Positions 1 through 10,543 of a stretch of 51,437 nt of DNA are shown piece after piece. Position 1 is the first letter of the stretch. Every line of letters begins with the position of its first letter. The translations under genes and the position numbers were made by a program. The notes under the pieces were generated by a model that saw only the letters and a program-made list of their open reading frames with translations, ran no database searches and was not told the origin of the DNA. The stretch covers positions 503,647-555,083 of the forward strand of contig NW_019091528.1 of assembly GCF_001949145.1 (NCBI RefSeq). The letters run 5' to 3'. This DNA is from Acanthaster planci. Lineage: Eukaryota > Echinodermata > Asteroidea > Valvatida > Acanthasteridae.

Positions 1-196
1 AGAGTGACTTCAGTGGAGAAGTTAGCGAGGTTGTTTCCAAACATGCCTGAGAGTTTGGGTTGAAAGCAGTAAACACTTGACCAGCGCTCTCACTGGACGT
101 GTGTATGAGCCTCGAGGAATGGTTTGCCTGCCTCTGTTTTTTCTTGGTGTTTGTGACTTCACAGTGTGAATTTCTCTGTCTTTACACACAATCCAG

Positions 197-3100
197 GTAT
201 TTCCACCCACTCCAGTTCAGGCCAGGAAATTGGTTGGCAAAGCCCGCATCCATGGTTACATTCAAGTGCCTGTCTCAAATCAGCCCTGCCCAGATTGGGT
301 ACCAGCCGTCAAAGGTTGGTTATAATCTACATAGTTCTCATTTGTACCTTGTTAATAGTGGGTACCAGCAGGTTAGCTGGTAATTCACATTCAGACCTTG
401 TCAGTGAAATATCTTTCAATAAAATAAATTATAATGCTTGTTTTATTCCTGGGTACTTCCAGAAATTAGGGGTCCAAAAGTGTAAATTTTTTTGTGTCCC
501 TGTTACATCTGGCCTTTGTTATTTGACATGGAAATATCACCGGAATTGATTTCTAACTATTACTGTTTATTTGGCATTAGAAAAATGTGTTCTGTACTTA
601 CAAAATCATATGTCAGATGTGATAGGGACATTGAAAAAATGGACCCGTAATTTGTGGAATTACCCTCGTGTAGTTGTCAAAATGTTTCTGCCTTGTTGTA
701 TGATTTTTTTTACTTTGGTCATTATGAACATGGTTTTGACCTCCCTCGAGAAATTTTGTTACGTGACTCCATTTTTTTGCATATTTCAGCTAATCAAACA
801 AAACCATTACCTCCCCCTGCCTTTCACCTTAAGAGGGATAAAGCAAAAAGGATAAATTATTTCACTCCAGAATGTAAGCAGGTTATAATCACATTACTCA
901 GGTAAATAATTGCTTTTGGGAATAATTTGTGTGGCTTATTGAGAGATACAGTTGTGATAAAGTGTCCTGCCTGTGAACACAAACAGTTATTCATTCCTTG
1001 CTTTGATGTCCCAGTCAATTCTGTCAAGATATGCCCTTGAGGTAACAAATGTTAAATCAGTGAAATTGTGAGAAATCGCCATGCCTGGGACCTTAACCCT
1101 CATCTTTAATTTGAATTTTGTATTTGAAAACAGGATGATTTCAGGTTTGAAAATGGTGACCCTAACACTCTAACCCTTTAAAACCGTGGAGCTGTCGTTA
1201 TTTTTCACAATTTTGTACTGGTTTATGTCATCCAACAGTAATCTGCCAACTGGAAGGCAGTGGCAAGTGGCCAGATGACCTTGCAGCCATCCAGCGAATC
1301 AAGGCAGCATTCCACATCCGATTAGGACAACTGCTGCATAATCAGTGTAAACTGGTCACATCAGCCACACCCAAATACGTCGATGTTCTCAAGGTGGGAG
1401 CCACCTCAAGCATTTTGTTTCTCATTATTACTAAAATTAATATCAAGAACTGTGCATAAAGGCTGGCGGATTTGTGTTGGGTCAGCAGATTTCCTGATTT
1501 TGTAACCACCCATGTGTGCTATTACAACTGAAATTGAAAGAAACTGTACATTTGTACAAAGTCCTGTATTGCTTGGTATTGCAATATTGTTTATTTGCAT
1601 GCATGTGCAGAGCTTTCAAAAATAAACGAGAGCCCCCAAATTCCATTGACTGCCAAACTCCTAAAACTGTAACTTAGAATATATGAGTAGGTAAGCATAT
1701 GTACATCACAGTACGTGGTCAGCATCAGGATGGAGTGAGTGACCAATTTCCAAACACTTGACCAGCACGATGATTTATTTCTGACTCACTTGTCCTGACT
1801 GACTTCCGTATCCCACTTTGATGACAGGAGGGGTACGTGTTCCGCGTGGAGGTCGCTCACAGGCGAGAGATCGGCCTCTTGAAGGAGACCGTCACACCTG
1901 ACGGGATGAAGGTGCTGCGCGATAATCCTCAGTCTCTAGAGCTGGAGATCAGGACGGTGATGTTGCCACGACTCACCAGCACGCTGCATGGGTGAGATGC
2001 GGTCACAGTTGTCAATCTCAACCCCCCCCTTCTCTCCCCCTCCCCCCCCCAAAAAAGGGCCCAAGATTCACCCGGAAGCATAGGAGGACTTGAGGAAGGA
2101 TTGAGGATGCTATGGTGTCGAGAAAGGCAGACGGGAATTGCAGTCGTTGACTTCATTCTTATCACAAGTACCTTCAAGTACCTGCACTAAAACAGAAACA
2201 ATAGAGAAAAGTAATTGTTATCATTCATATGAAAAGATTGTGGCAGCATTGGGACCGTTGTACTTTTGATGTGCTAGCAAAGAATTCTGAGCAGTTGTAG
2301 TTACAGCAGTGCAGCACTGTGTCTGTCAGCCATGTTACAATCCTGTAAAAAAAATTCACAAAAAATGCTCCATTTTGGAACTAGATATCCGGTATGTTTC
2401 CTTTGCCTGATGCACTGAATCCAACTATGAATGTTGTCAGCAGACAGATTTCATGTAATATAATTGTGTCCTGCATACAAAGCATGATGTATGAGGTACC
2501 CGGTATTGTGTTGGGTGTAACTGCAAGTTTTTGTCTTCGTTGTATCTTGTTGTGGTGAGGACCCATTTCTGTCCTCTCTCCGCCATCAGCATACAGCTTA
2601 TACCATGGACATCTGTTTGTGACAGACTCATTCGTTGAACATACTCATAGATCAAGTAATTCCTCGCAATCAACTCATGAGTCAACTGCAGCTGAATCTC
2701 ATTTCAGGCTTCAGCAACAACATGTGCCCTTCTCTGGAACCGCCCGTCTAGCCAAGCGGTGGCTGTGTGCCCAACTTCTGTCCAATCATGTGCCAGACGA
2801 GGCCATTGACCTCTTGGTGGCTTACCTGTTCCTCCAGCCAGCTCCACTTACAGTACCTGGGTGAGTACCATGTCCTCAGAAGAAGCCTCAACTTTGTCCT
2901 CGTTGTTGGGAGCAGGTCCTCACAGTGAGTGCCAAATTCTCTAAATACACACCTAGTATATATGGCCCTCACAATTTACGCTCGTCCTCACAATGTATAC
3001 CATGTTGGCACAATAATTTCTAAGTACTAACTACAAATACTAAGTCCTCAATCCATAGAAAGTCCTCACAATCAGAGAGTGTATGTCTCTTTATCCTAAC

Positions 3101-6100
3101 TTATCACCAAGAACCTAAAGTGCTCTGTCATTATTTGATGAAACAAAACTTTTTTTATTACCAGTTATATAAATAGTTGAAATCTCAATATGTACATCCA
3201 GCTAGAAACTGTCTGAAATACAGTACCTTTAATTTTCTAGAGCTGTTTCATTTCATTCATTTATGGGCTTGAACACAGTATTCATCATCAATATTGTCTG
3301 ATTTCTTGTGTGTAGTTCTCCGTTGGTTGGTTTCCTGCGATTTCTCCACCTGTTAAGCTCTCACGACTGGCAGTCCACTGCCGTCATCATCAATCTCAAC
3401 AATGAAATGCAAGGTTGGTTTGGGGCTGATTTAGCGACAGAGCCATTCTTGCTGAGTTTAAGCAAGAAAGGATGTTGGTAACTACAGATGAAAACAGACT
3501 TTAAAGACAGCTTCCTTCTCTGTTTGACTTGAACTGCGTAGCATCCGAATCCGTTGCAATAATCATGGAGAAGCACTACTTTAATTTTGGGCAATCTAGA
3601 GTAAATACGGAAAGGAATGATGGATTGCTTCTCCATGTGGGATTTTGTTTCAAAACGCAGCTAAATTTACGAAATCTGTTATAATCTTAAAACACATTTT
3701 TCCTAAATAAAAAGGGTTTTTATTGGTACCTACTTCTGCAGGTCATACCTTGCCAGTGTACCAGCTGGTGATATTAAAGAGTTTCATCTTGTATCCTTAC
3801 ACAGTGCACAAGACATGGGCAGCTTTCTGATGATGCCGTCGTTTTTGTAGGTTTTCTCAAGCTCAGCCCCACATTGCTACGAACATTAGACATTTTTAGA
3901 GGAAATTTCGCTGCAGCTGGCTCCCATGGACAACTCGCATTCAAACACTTTGTAAAATCAAAAAATAAACTTACAGAAACAGTTCAATTTGGTAGCCAAA
4001 TAAACAATGAATGTGCCGCCTAAACCCGTGTGCGTCTTCTCATGAGACAGATTCGGACTACGATGAAATCCGCCAACATTTCACGGAGCAGAGGAGCCAA
4101 CTCCCACCCATGTTCCTAGCCACGCCCACTGACAAGCTCAATTCAGTGTGGACCCAGAAACAGCCGACAGCTCAGGTGTGCCCAAGAGATCAAAATAGCA
4201 CATGGTCATTGACCAATGTTACTCATACCACAAAATTAGTCTCCTAATGCGAACTGTGATGTGTTCTTTTTCCCAAGGCAAAACTGCAAAAACGGAAGCC
4301 TGGATCATAGATTTTGCAGGGTTGGGAGGTATCTGACTTGATCAAAGCAAACTTATGTAAATGCATCACTGCTTAAATTTTGAGTTTAATTGAAAATCCA
4401 CCAGTATGCCCCACTAAAATTTGATGCAAGGAAGTCTGCGTACAAATCAATGAAACATTTCTGTTCTCAATACATTCGTTTGATAGGTGGAAGTCCAAGG
4501 GAGTTTTTCTCCCGACAGATAATCAAATTTGTCCATGTTGCACATTGAAATCTGTGACCATGTTGTCTTGTTTTGCAGATTCTTCGCAGATTACTAGTAT
4601 TAGCAAAGGAGTCACTACGAGTCTTGATGTCACAGATGATGGTTGTAGACACCAATGTGGACTTCAAGGTTAGAACTAGAGCAAGATCAGAATGTCCTAC
4701 TTAACCATTTTAAACAAGACAGAACACATAAGTGATAAGTATTCTCAGTTTTGAGCATTGTTGTAAAGGTCAAATCTGTGAGGAAATCTTGGGGAAGCTG
4801 GCTCTCTGTTAAGCACTTTAACTTTATAGTTTCTGGATACTCTTAAACAAACAAATGAAATCGATATTGCTTGATTGTTTTTTAAGTGCTGAAAATATAC
4901 ATGCATAATATAAACCAGCTAGAAAGCTGTCATTGCATTACTTGGGAACAAAAACTCTCAAAGGGATTGAAATACTACTGGAAGGACACTATATTACCAG
5001 TGTGTTTGCCGTGCCTTGCACGCATCCTCCACAGGCAAGAAAACTTGACCCTAGACAAGCCTGGTTAGCTCTCACTGAAAAGCAGGACCATGTTTTCCAA
5101 CACGCACTGGCATTGGTTCTCAATTTGTCAAGATACTGGTGTGTGTCGACTAATCTGAAAAGATGCCATTACTGCGAAGGCATCACACTCAAGCCTACAT
5201 TCTCTCAAACTTGACTCACACTCACACATACATTTAGGCAAATGACAACACCCTCTTGGTTGAAGAGGCATGGAGTGGGTGTGCACTACCCACCCATAGT
5301 GGCACCACAGTAATGGCTTCTAAGGTCCCAATGAGCCAGTTTGCTATTTCAGAAAGGCAGCGTTGTTCAAGAGCAAAGCACCTGATGTCATGCCAGTAGC
5401 CGATTTCACAAACCTTTACGCAGTGGCCTAACTCCACTAGCGCCACATTTTATTGCATAAGTTGCTCAACAAATTAAGATTGATTTCATGAAACCCACAC
5501 AAACGACTTACAATGGGCGGCTTCATTTAAAGCATGTGCTGTCTGAATACTTCTGAACTTGTTCATTCTGGTCACAGAATCAGTCGGTAACACTTGCATT
5601 TGCCTTTATGGTAATCTAAGATCACCTCTTCTGTAGCGCAAGCACATTCCACTCTGCCATTCCACTTGCATTTTAGGCTGCACGTACATTGTCAAAACTT
5701 GTGTTGCATTTTACAGCAAGTCTTCAGGCCACCCCTTGACTTGTACGATGTGGTCATCCACCTGAGACCCAAGCTGGTCCCTCGACGAGGGGAAGTGGTG
5801 GACAGGAGTAGCGGGGCACCAGGTCAGACGTCAAGTATGGAGGGGAATCTGACAGAGAAAAGCTCTCAGTTGCCAGTGGTTGACTTTGATCCAGTCTCTC
5901 TTTACCTCAAGGAATTAGAGGTATATATATTCTCTTTGCTGTGTGATTTTTTTTAGAATGTAGAACTTTGTGGTTCATGTATGCAATGTGTGTTTTTTCT
6001 GATGAAGGAAAAATGTTAGAATATTAAGAAACTTACAATTTGCTTACAGTTTTTGCTATTAACTGATAAGTCTTTCATTCTATACGTGTATCGTTTAGAA

Positions 6101-7411
6101 ATAATTTAATTTAAGTCACATCTCTCTTGGAAAGTTTGATTTCTGTACTTGATTTGGTCATTTTTGTGTGTGTATTTGTATTTTCTTATATGCACGCAAA
6201 TTGGTCATTTTAAATGAATTAGGCATGACTTCCGAAGAGACTGTCAATTAGTGTGACTCATATACATTGCTATGTTTGTTTGTTAGAGTTGCCATGGTGA
6301 CCTAGCCCTGTTCTTCCATGATCGTCATGGGGGTTCATTCATTGCCGTCTTATGGAACCCTAATGCCTTCCAACCTCAACCATTCAAGGTACACAACTCT
6401 TCAAGTTGGTCATGTCACTGTTCAAGAGCCGTACAGAGATCAGGTGTATCATACACCCACAGACTTCTTTGCGGCTATGGCTTTCCACTGTGGCACACTG
6501 CTGCCACAAACTGAAGTCGCACCCTCAAAAAGTTTATACATGGCTTGGCTTCAACAAAGCAGACAAAAAGCACTGTACATCACAAACGTGAAGAAGGATT
6601 TTGTTTTAACTTTAATGAATTGATTTTAAGCTTCCAGAGGCGTAACCAGGGTACAATTTCGGGGGGGGGGCCACCGGGGGAGGGTGCATTCTTAATCTTT
6701 TATTTCAAAGAGGAATTGAAAACAGAATGACTGTGGCTTGTGCATAGGCCATGCACATACGTGTATCCAAATTTCCAACGGGGGGTTTACCTAAGGGGCA
6801 AAGACTTCTGCATGGGGAACTGCCAATACATACACCACTGTGAAATTTATGTATTTCGGCATTAAAAATTTTGTTTCCTTGTCGCCACTTGTACTAAAAT
6901 TGGAACTGTCCATTTGACAGAGATTATTTGGTTTAGGTTTATTTTGGATATGGGTGATCTCAATTGACATGCAGTAAAGTCAGCTACGTGTAGTGCCCCA
7001 TGCAAGATAGCAAACATATGACAGGTTGATTACACCGATGTAGAAGGAAACCTACATTATATTGAGGAAGCAGTTTGTTTCAACACTACTGTACAGATTT
7101 TGAATCAAGTTTCCAGCCATTAATACTTAAACGTAAATATTTTTTGGGGGGGGGGAGCTATGCATGTAAAACCGGTGGTTCAGTTCAAGGAACCTTTTTT
7201 TTCAACTCTATACCTGCAGGAGGTAATAGGTTGTGTGTTACAACTTTTTCAGGTTCTTCAAGCCAAGGGTATGATGCCACAACCGAGCGCTTCAACCTCC
7301 AAAGAGGTCGTGGTGACGCCCAACGTGGAAGCCATCATAGAGGACTTCAAAATACTGGGTCAAGGCCTGGTGCAGTCGGTGGAGATAAGGACAGAAAAAT
7401 GGGTTATATGA
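197..7411 (+). CDS. NOL6: NOL6 (nucleolar protein 6 / Nrap / UTP22 family), C-terminal exons, 5'-partial
   Basis: Ten exons read in frame to a stop codon: 197-314, 1239-1393, 1828-1991, 2708-2860, 3316-3413, 4051-4175, 4579-4668, 5717-5920, 6287-6388 and 7253-7411, all with AG/GT borders and matching phases, giving about 455 residues. Recognisable NOL6 blocks in order: VFPPTPV, QLEGSGKWPDD, GYVFRVEVAHRRE, FSGTARLAKRW, VGFLRFLHLLSSHDW, NLNNEM, NSVWTQ, VFRPPLDLYDVVI, FQPQPFK, and the terminal VTPNVEAIIEDFKILGQGLV and EIRTEKWVI. Spacing matches the last ~440 residues of the ~1,146-residue human protein. The family is a catalytically inactive nucleotidyltransferase-like, tRNA-processing-enzyme-like scaffold of the UTP-C module in the nucleolar small-subunit processome, acting in early 18S rRNA maturation. 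The N-terminal two thirds lie off the left edge. Positions 1-59 have an open frame (EKLARLFPNMPESL) that could be the end of the preceding exon, but I see no good donor. Donors at 314 and 3413 are GTTGGT rather than GTRAGT. Confidence 0.95.
315..1238 (+). other. NOL6 intron, no further feature seen
   Basis: Non-coding DNA between two confident NOL6 exons. AT-rich, with short open frames that have no splice support and no similarity I recognise. No repeat with clear ends was found. Confidence 0.6.
4669..5716 (+). other. Largest NOL6 intron; holds a decayed repeat fragment near 5402-5525
   Basis: Intron between the exon ending VDTNVDFK and the exon starting QVFRPPLDLYD. The only structure I can assign is the GATTTCACA-type element fragment listed separately. 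Short open frames here (for example 4933-5214) lack splice support or family similarity. Confidence 0.6.
5402..5525 (+). repeat. Fragment of the GATTTCACA-ended element (second copy at 33213-33753)
   Basis: Begins GATTTCACAAACCTTTACGC, continues through TTGCATAAGTTGCTCAACAA and a following GATTTCATGAAAC block. The same blocks in the same order open the element at 33213. Only the left ~120 bp is recognisable; the right end is missing or too diverged. It lies inside a NOL6 intron. Confidence 0.55.
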
Positions 7412-7506
7412 AGAATGTTGCAGTACTTAGACAGGGCCTTGAGCTGTCGGTAGATATATGGACAGAAAAGGGGTTGTATCAGGACTTCAAGATTTTCAGA
7501 CGGGCC
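7341..7506 (+). repeat. 70-bp tandem repeat built from the last NOL6 coding segment (2.3 copies)
   Basis: Unit 1 (7341-7410) is genuine coding sequence for the NOL6 C-terminus (DFKILGQGLVQSVEIRTEKWVI). Unit 2 (7411-7480) begins at the last base of the stop codon and repeats it with many substitutions, keeping CAGTAC-TTAGACAGGGCCT and ATGGACAGAAAA. A partial unit 3 starts at 7481 with AGGACTTCAAGATTTT. ACAGAAAA recurs at 7391 and 7462, and AGGACTTCAA at 7341 and 7481, so the period is about 70 bp. The copies are non-coding 3'UTR. Confidence 0.8.
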
Positions 7507-7515
7507 ATTTGCAAG

Positions 7516-7848
7516 TCAAATTTGAATCAAATCTGGTACACCGAGTTATCTGAGTACACATAAACAACAAGTTGAATTCCCCAGACTAAAGACACTGTTG
7601 CTGTACTTCGTGATTCAGGGCAAGCTTTTGCATAGCGACCACCATCTCTGGAATGGACTGGTTCCTTTGTGCCCTTCTTATCCATTGAGAACAGTGTGTT
7701 GGTGCAAAGCGTCTCTTATGTAACTAAGCAAAAGCTTACCCCCGAATCACAAAGTACAGCAACAATGTCTTTCATATGGAGAATTCCAGTTGTTCCCTTC
7801 ATGTGAATTTAAAGAACTCAGAATACCAGGTTTTATTCAAATTTAATA
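7516..7848. mobile_element. Palindromic (hairpin) MITE, copy 1, in the NOL6 3'UTR
   Basis: The left arm (TCAAATTTGAATCAAATCTGG ... GACTAAAGACACTGTTGCTGTAC ... GGGCAAGCTTTTGC) is the near reverse complement of the right arm (GCAAAAGCTTACCCCC ... GTACAGCAACAATGTCTTTC ... CAGGTTTTATTCAAATTTAAT). Arms are about 120 bp around a ~95-bp centre. A second copy with the same arms and centre is at 44493-44831. Non-coding and non-autonomous. It starts about 105 bp past the NOL6 stop, so it is probably transcribed and could fold into a long hairpin. Confidence 0.8.
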
Positions 7849-9636
7849 ATGGTGGAATGAGATGGATGGTGGAATGTTTTACAAATGTGACGGGAAAAGT
7901 TCCATGTACGGATGCCAGTAATAGCTCCCCACAGTGACCTGTTAGCCTTCAGAAAACAAAAAAAGTTCAGTTGAGGGGAAAAAACAAGTCTGTTACTTAG
8001 ATTTTTCAGACCAGTCCCGTAGGGTTTGTGCACAGGGTGTCAAGGTGGCGTCGGTATATGGAACTCTTTCCAAGTCACAGTTACTCAAATAATTGTTTCT
8101 CAATATAAAATTCCAATAATCTGTATCATTTCATTTGTAAAACTAGTTTTTCTTCCAACTAGCAAGAGTTGCAAAATGAACTTAATTTTCCTCTTATTAA
8201 CGTCCCGTTGTTGAAGCCATTTCATGTTAATGCCAAAAACCCCGTTTTTTTTTCTACTTTTCCAGGCAAGTTTGTCATGCCAAGTCTCATTTTACTATTA
8301 TCTGAACAGTGTTGTTCTTATACAACACCTGAAAAGCCTGTAATCCAATCTGTGGACTTGTTGGTAACGTCATCCATCCTACGCTACAAACACACAATAT
8401 TCTTATCGGCCACCACACAAATTTTTTTGATCTTGTAGGTGGTACTGGAGTTTATTCATTCTGGGATTTACTCAGCTGTTGAAATGGTTTGACACTGGTG
8501 CAACGGAAGGAAACATTTCATTCAGTTTCATTTTGTTACTGATGAAATGATCTGTTCTCATAAACATTCATTGTTTGTATATTTATCAACAACATGTAAA
8601 AGACGGTTTCCTTGGAGATGTTTCCATGGATACTGTCTACATACCTGCACTAAAATTCTTCTTGATTAACAAATGAAACATCAAAAATACTGAAAGGAGG
8701 ATTTTTGGTCTCCAACATTCTGAAGAGCTGATTCACCCCACAAGAGAAATCCATGAAGTTTTTTCCCCGAAAGATGCCGTAAACAGACCAGTTTAGTCCA
8801 GTGTATCAAAGCCTGGACAACCCTTTTTGTTGGGGGGGTCCACGATGCGAGTGAGCCAACGCTGAGGAAGATTCATTATCCCTAACTTTGCTCATTTCAG
8901 AATTAGAAGATGCAGTACATTTTTAGTTCTACATATTTACAAATATTTATTTTTCCATACGAATATGAAAAGCTTTGGCACTTTTAGAAAATTTCTCTCT
9001 TCCTAATTCTCTCACATCCAATGCCCATCCAATATAGACCTGTATTAAATTGTAATAGAAATTTCACACAAATGTTGTTTGACAGAATTATTCATCAAAT
9101 GTTGGATTTTATCCTTAAAAAATGTCACTCTGTAAAATACAGGATTTGCTTCAGAATAATATCAAACATTAATTAATATTGACATCTCCCTGATACAAAA
9201 TTCAAATTATCATGAAATGCTTGTCACATAAACCCAATTGCCACAAAAAGATATTCATATTAGGCTTCCATGTACTTAAAATGAAATGGCAGAGTGTGCA
9301 GTTATTGGAAGTACACGTCAGTATATTTTTTGTATAGTTCTCTTGGATCAATCTCGAGTATGAAATATCTTGCGGCGGTACCACACTCGTGCGCAATCAC
9401 ATTTGCTTGTTACTTTGTGTGGCGTAATCGCACACACTGCCAGTGTTAATACCTTTCTGTGATCAATACATTTGAAAATTAAAATGCTGAAGCAGAAGGA
9501 TTTGATTAGTTGATCAAATTAATTTTGCTTGGACGGAACCGTCAACCTGATATAAATGATAATATTGGATAGCTTGTTCAAAAGTCTAAAGTGCGCTCAC
9601 TGTAACAACACTGCCCTCCCCTTTGACTCCTGCAAT
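7849..9636. other. Intergenic / 3'UTR DNA between convergent genes
   Basis: AT-rich, with no coding exon, RNA gene or bounded repeat I can support. Short G runs and short open frames only. ATTAAA near 9044 is a possible + strand polyadenylation hexamer for NOL6, but nothing in the sequence decides it. Confidence 0.5.
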
Positions 9637-9761
9637 ATTTCAAGATGTATTTTCGAGTCCCACCTGAGTAAGCTTGTGAATTTTTTCGTAAGTTCTCAAA
9701 CAAGCATTGAGCATACAGTGTTTATTAATACATACGTTGGGTAAGGGCAAAACCTGTTATA
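9637..9761 (-). mobile_element. Fragment of a TIR element (family of 30358-30504)
   Basis: The right end reads TACGTTGGGTAAGGGCAAAACCTGTTATA, the terminal inverted repeat of the element at 30358-30504. Moving inward, the blocks CACTGTATGCTCA..TGCTTG, TTCGC..AAGCTTGTGA and TTACTC-GGTGGGA are shared in reverse orientation. It keeps an inner portion lost from the 30-kb copy but lacks a recognisable second end. It is followed at once by an A run. Confidence 0.65.
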
Positions 9762-9766
9762 AATGT

Positions 9767-9787
9767 AAAAAAAAAAAAAAAAAAAAA
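9767..9787 (+). repeat. Poly(A) tract, 21 A
   Basis: Uninterrupted run of 21 A on the + strand directly after the TIR fragment. It could be a simple-repeat expansion. On the - strand it is poly(T), so it is not a polyadenylated end of SPG11. Confidence 0.9.
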
Positions 9788-10152
9788 TCTTCAATATTGT
9801 TACAGCTTGTCTTCAGCTCATGCAGTGTCATTACAGCTCGTGTAATATCTTCTTGTATCTCCCTTTAAGCCATCCAATATTACTCCGTCAACTCTGCTGT
9901 ATCCCTCCTCCCCTCCAAAGGAAGAGAAAGAAGCCTTGTATTTGTTAGAACGGAAACAAACAATTCTTCATTATAATCAAGCATATAAAACTGTACTGGT
10001 AACATTGGAATTGGTAATGATACAGAACTCCTGGTCCCAATGATAGTGAAAGACTGTACAAAAACGGTTTGGAATGTTACAGTGACAAAATGATTACATC
10101 ATCATCAATAGCCCCAAGCTGTTGTTGCTCAAGCCATCGAGGGGAGCCAATT

Positions 10153-10532
10153 CAGTGTTGTAGTCGACACCATGGCAAGTTCATCACAAGTCAGCCAGTC
10201 TGAAGCCAAGTCGAAAGCTATTCAAACGAACTCATGGACAGAACCATATTTTGGGGGGGGGAATTGTTTTGGGAAGGCCAAAGAGTTGGGACTTTATGTA
10301 ACTTTATATGGTCTTCCAGAGAGGTGAGGCAAAATTTTGGAACTTTCACTTTTGGAAGGGAAACAATCCCTAAAAATCATCCTTTTACTCATTAAAAAAT
10401 GTTCCTTTTATGAGCCGTAGCCCCTGAGTCCCTCTTGGAACTGTCCATGAATGATCTGTGAGAAAAGCACTCCCCGGTTACTTATGACTGGTCTCTCTTT
10501 GTGGAAGGGCTTGTGAATCGACTACAACACTG
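10153..10532. mobile_element. TIR element in the SPG11 3'UTR
   Basis: A perfect 15-bp inverted repeat, CAGTGTTGTAGTCGA at 10153-10167 and TCGACTACAACACTG at 10518-10532, bounds 380 bp of non-coding DNA. CAGTG-type ends are compatible with hAT-like non-autonomous elements, but I see no 8-bp target duplication. A stretch around 10181-10227 (AAGTCGAAAGCTATTCAAAC) resembles 14687-14707 beside the minisatellite. The right end lies 11 bp from the SPG11 stop codon. Confidence 0.6.
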
Positions 10533-10543
10533 GGCGGGATGCC

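Noticed and set aside
1-59. Possible end of a preceding NOL6 exon (EKLARLFPNMPESL)
   Set aside because: A weak resemblance to the family and no acceptable donor; not enough to annotate.
7075-7563. 162-codon open frame overlapping the last NOL6 exon
   Set aside because: Wrong frame relative to the conserved VTPNVEAIIEDF reading; it runs on through the 70-bp repeats by chance.
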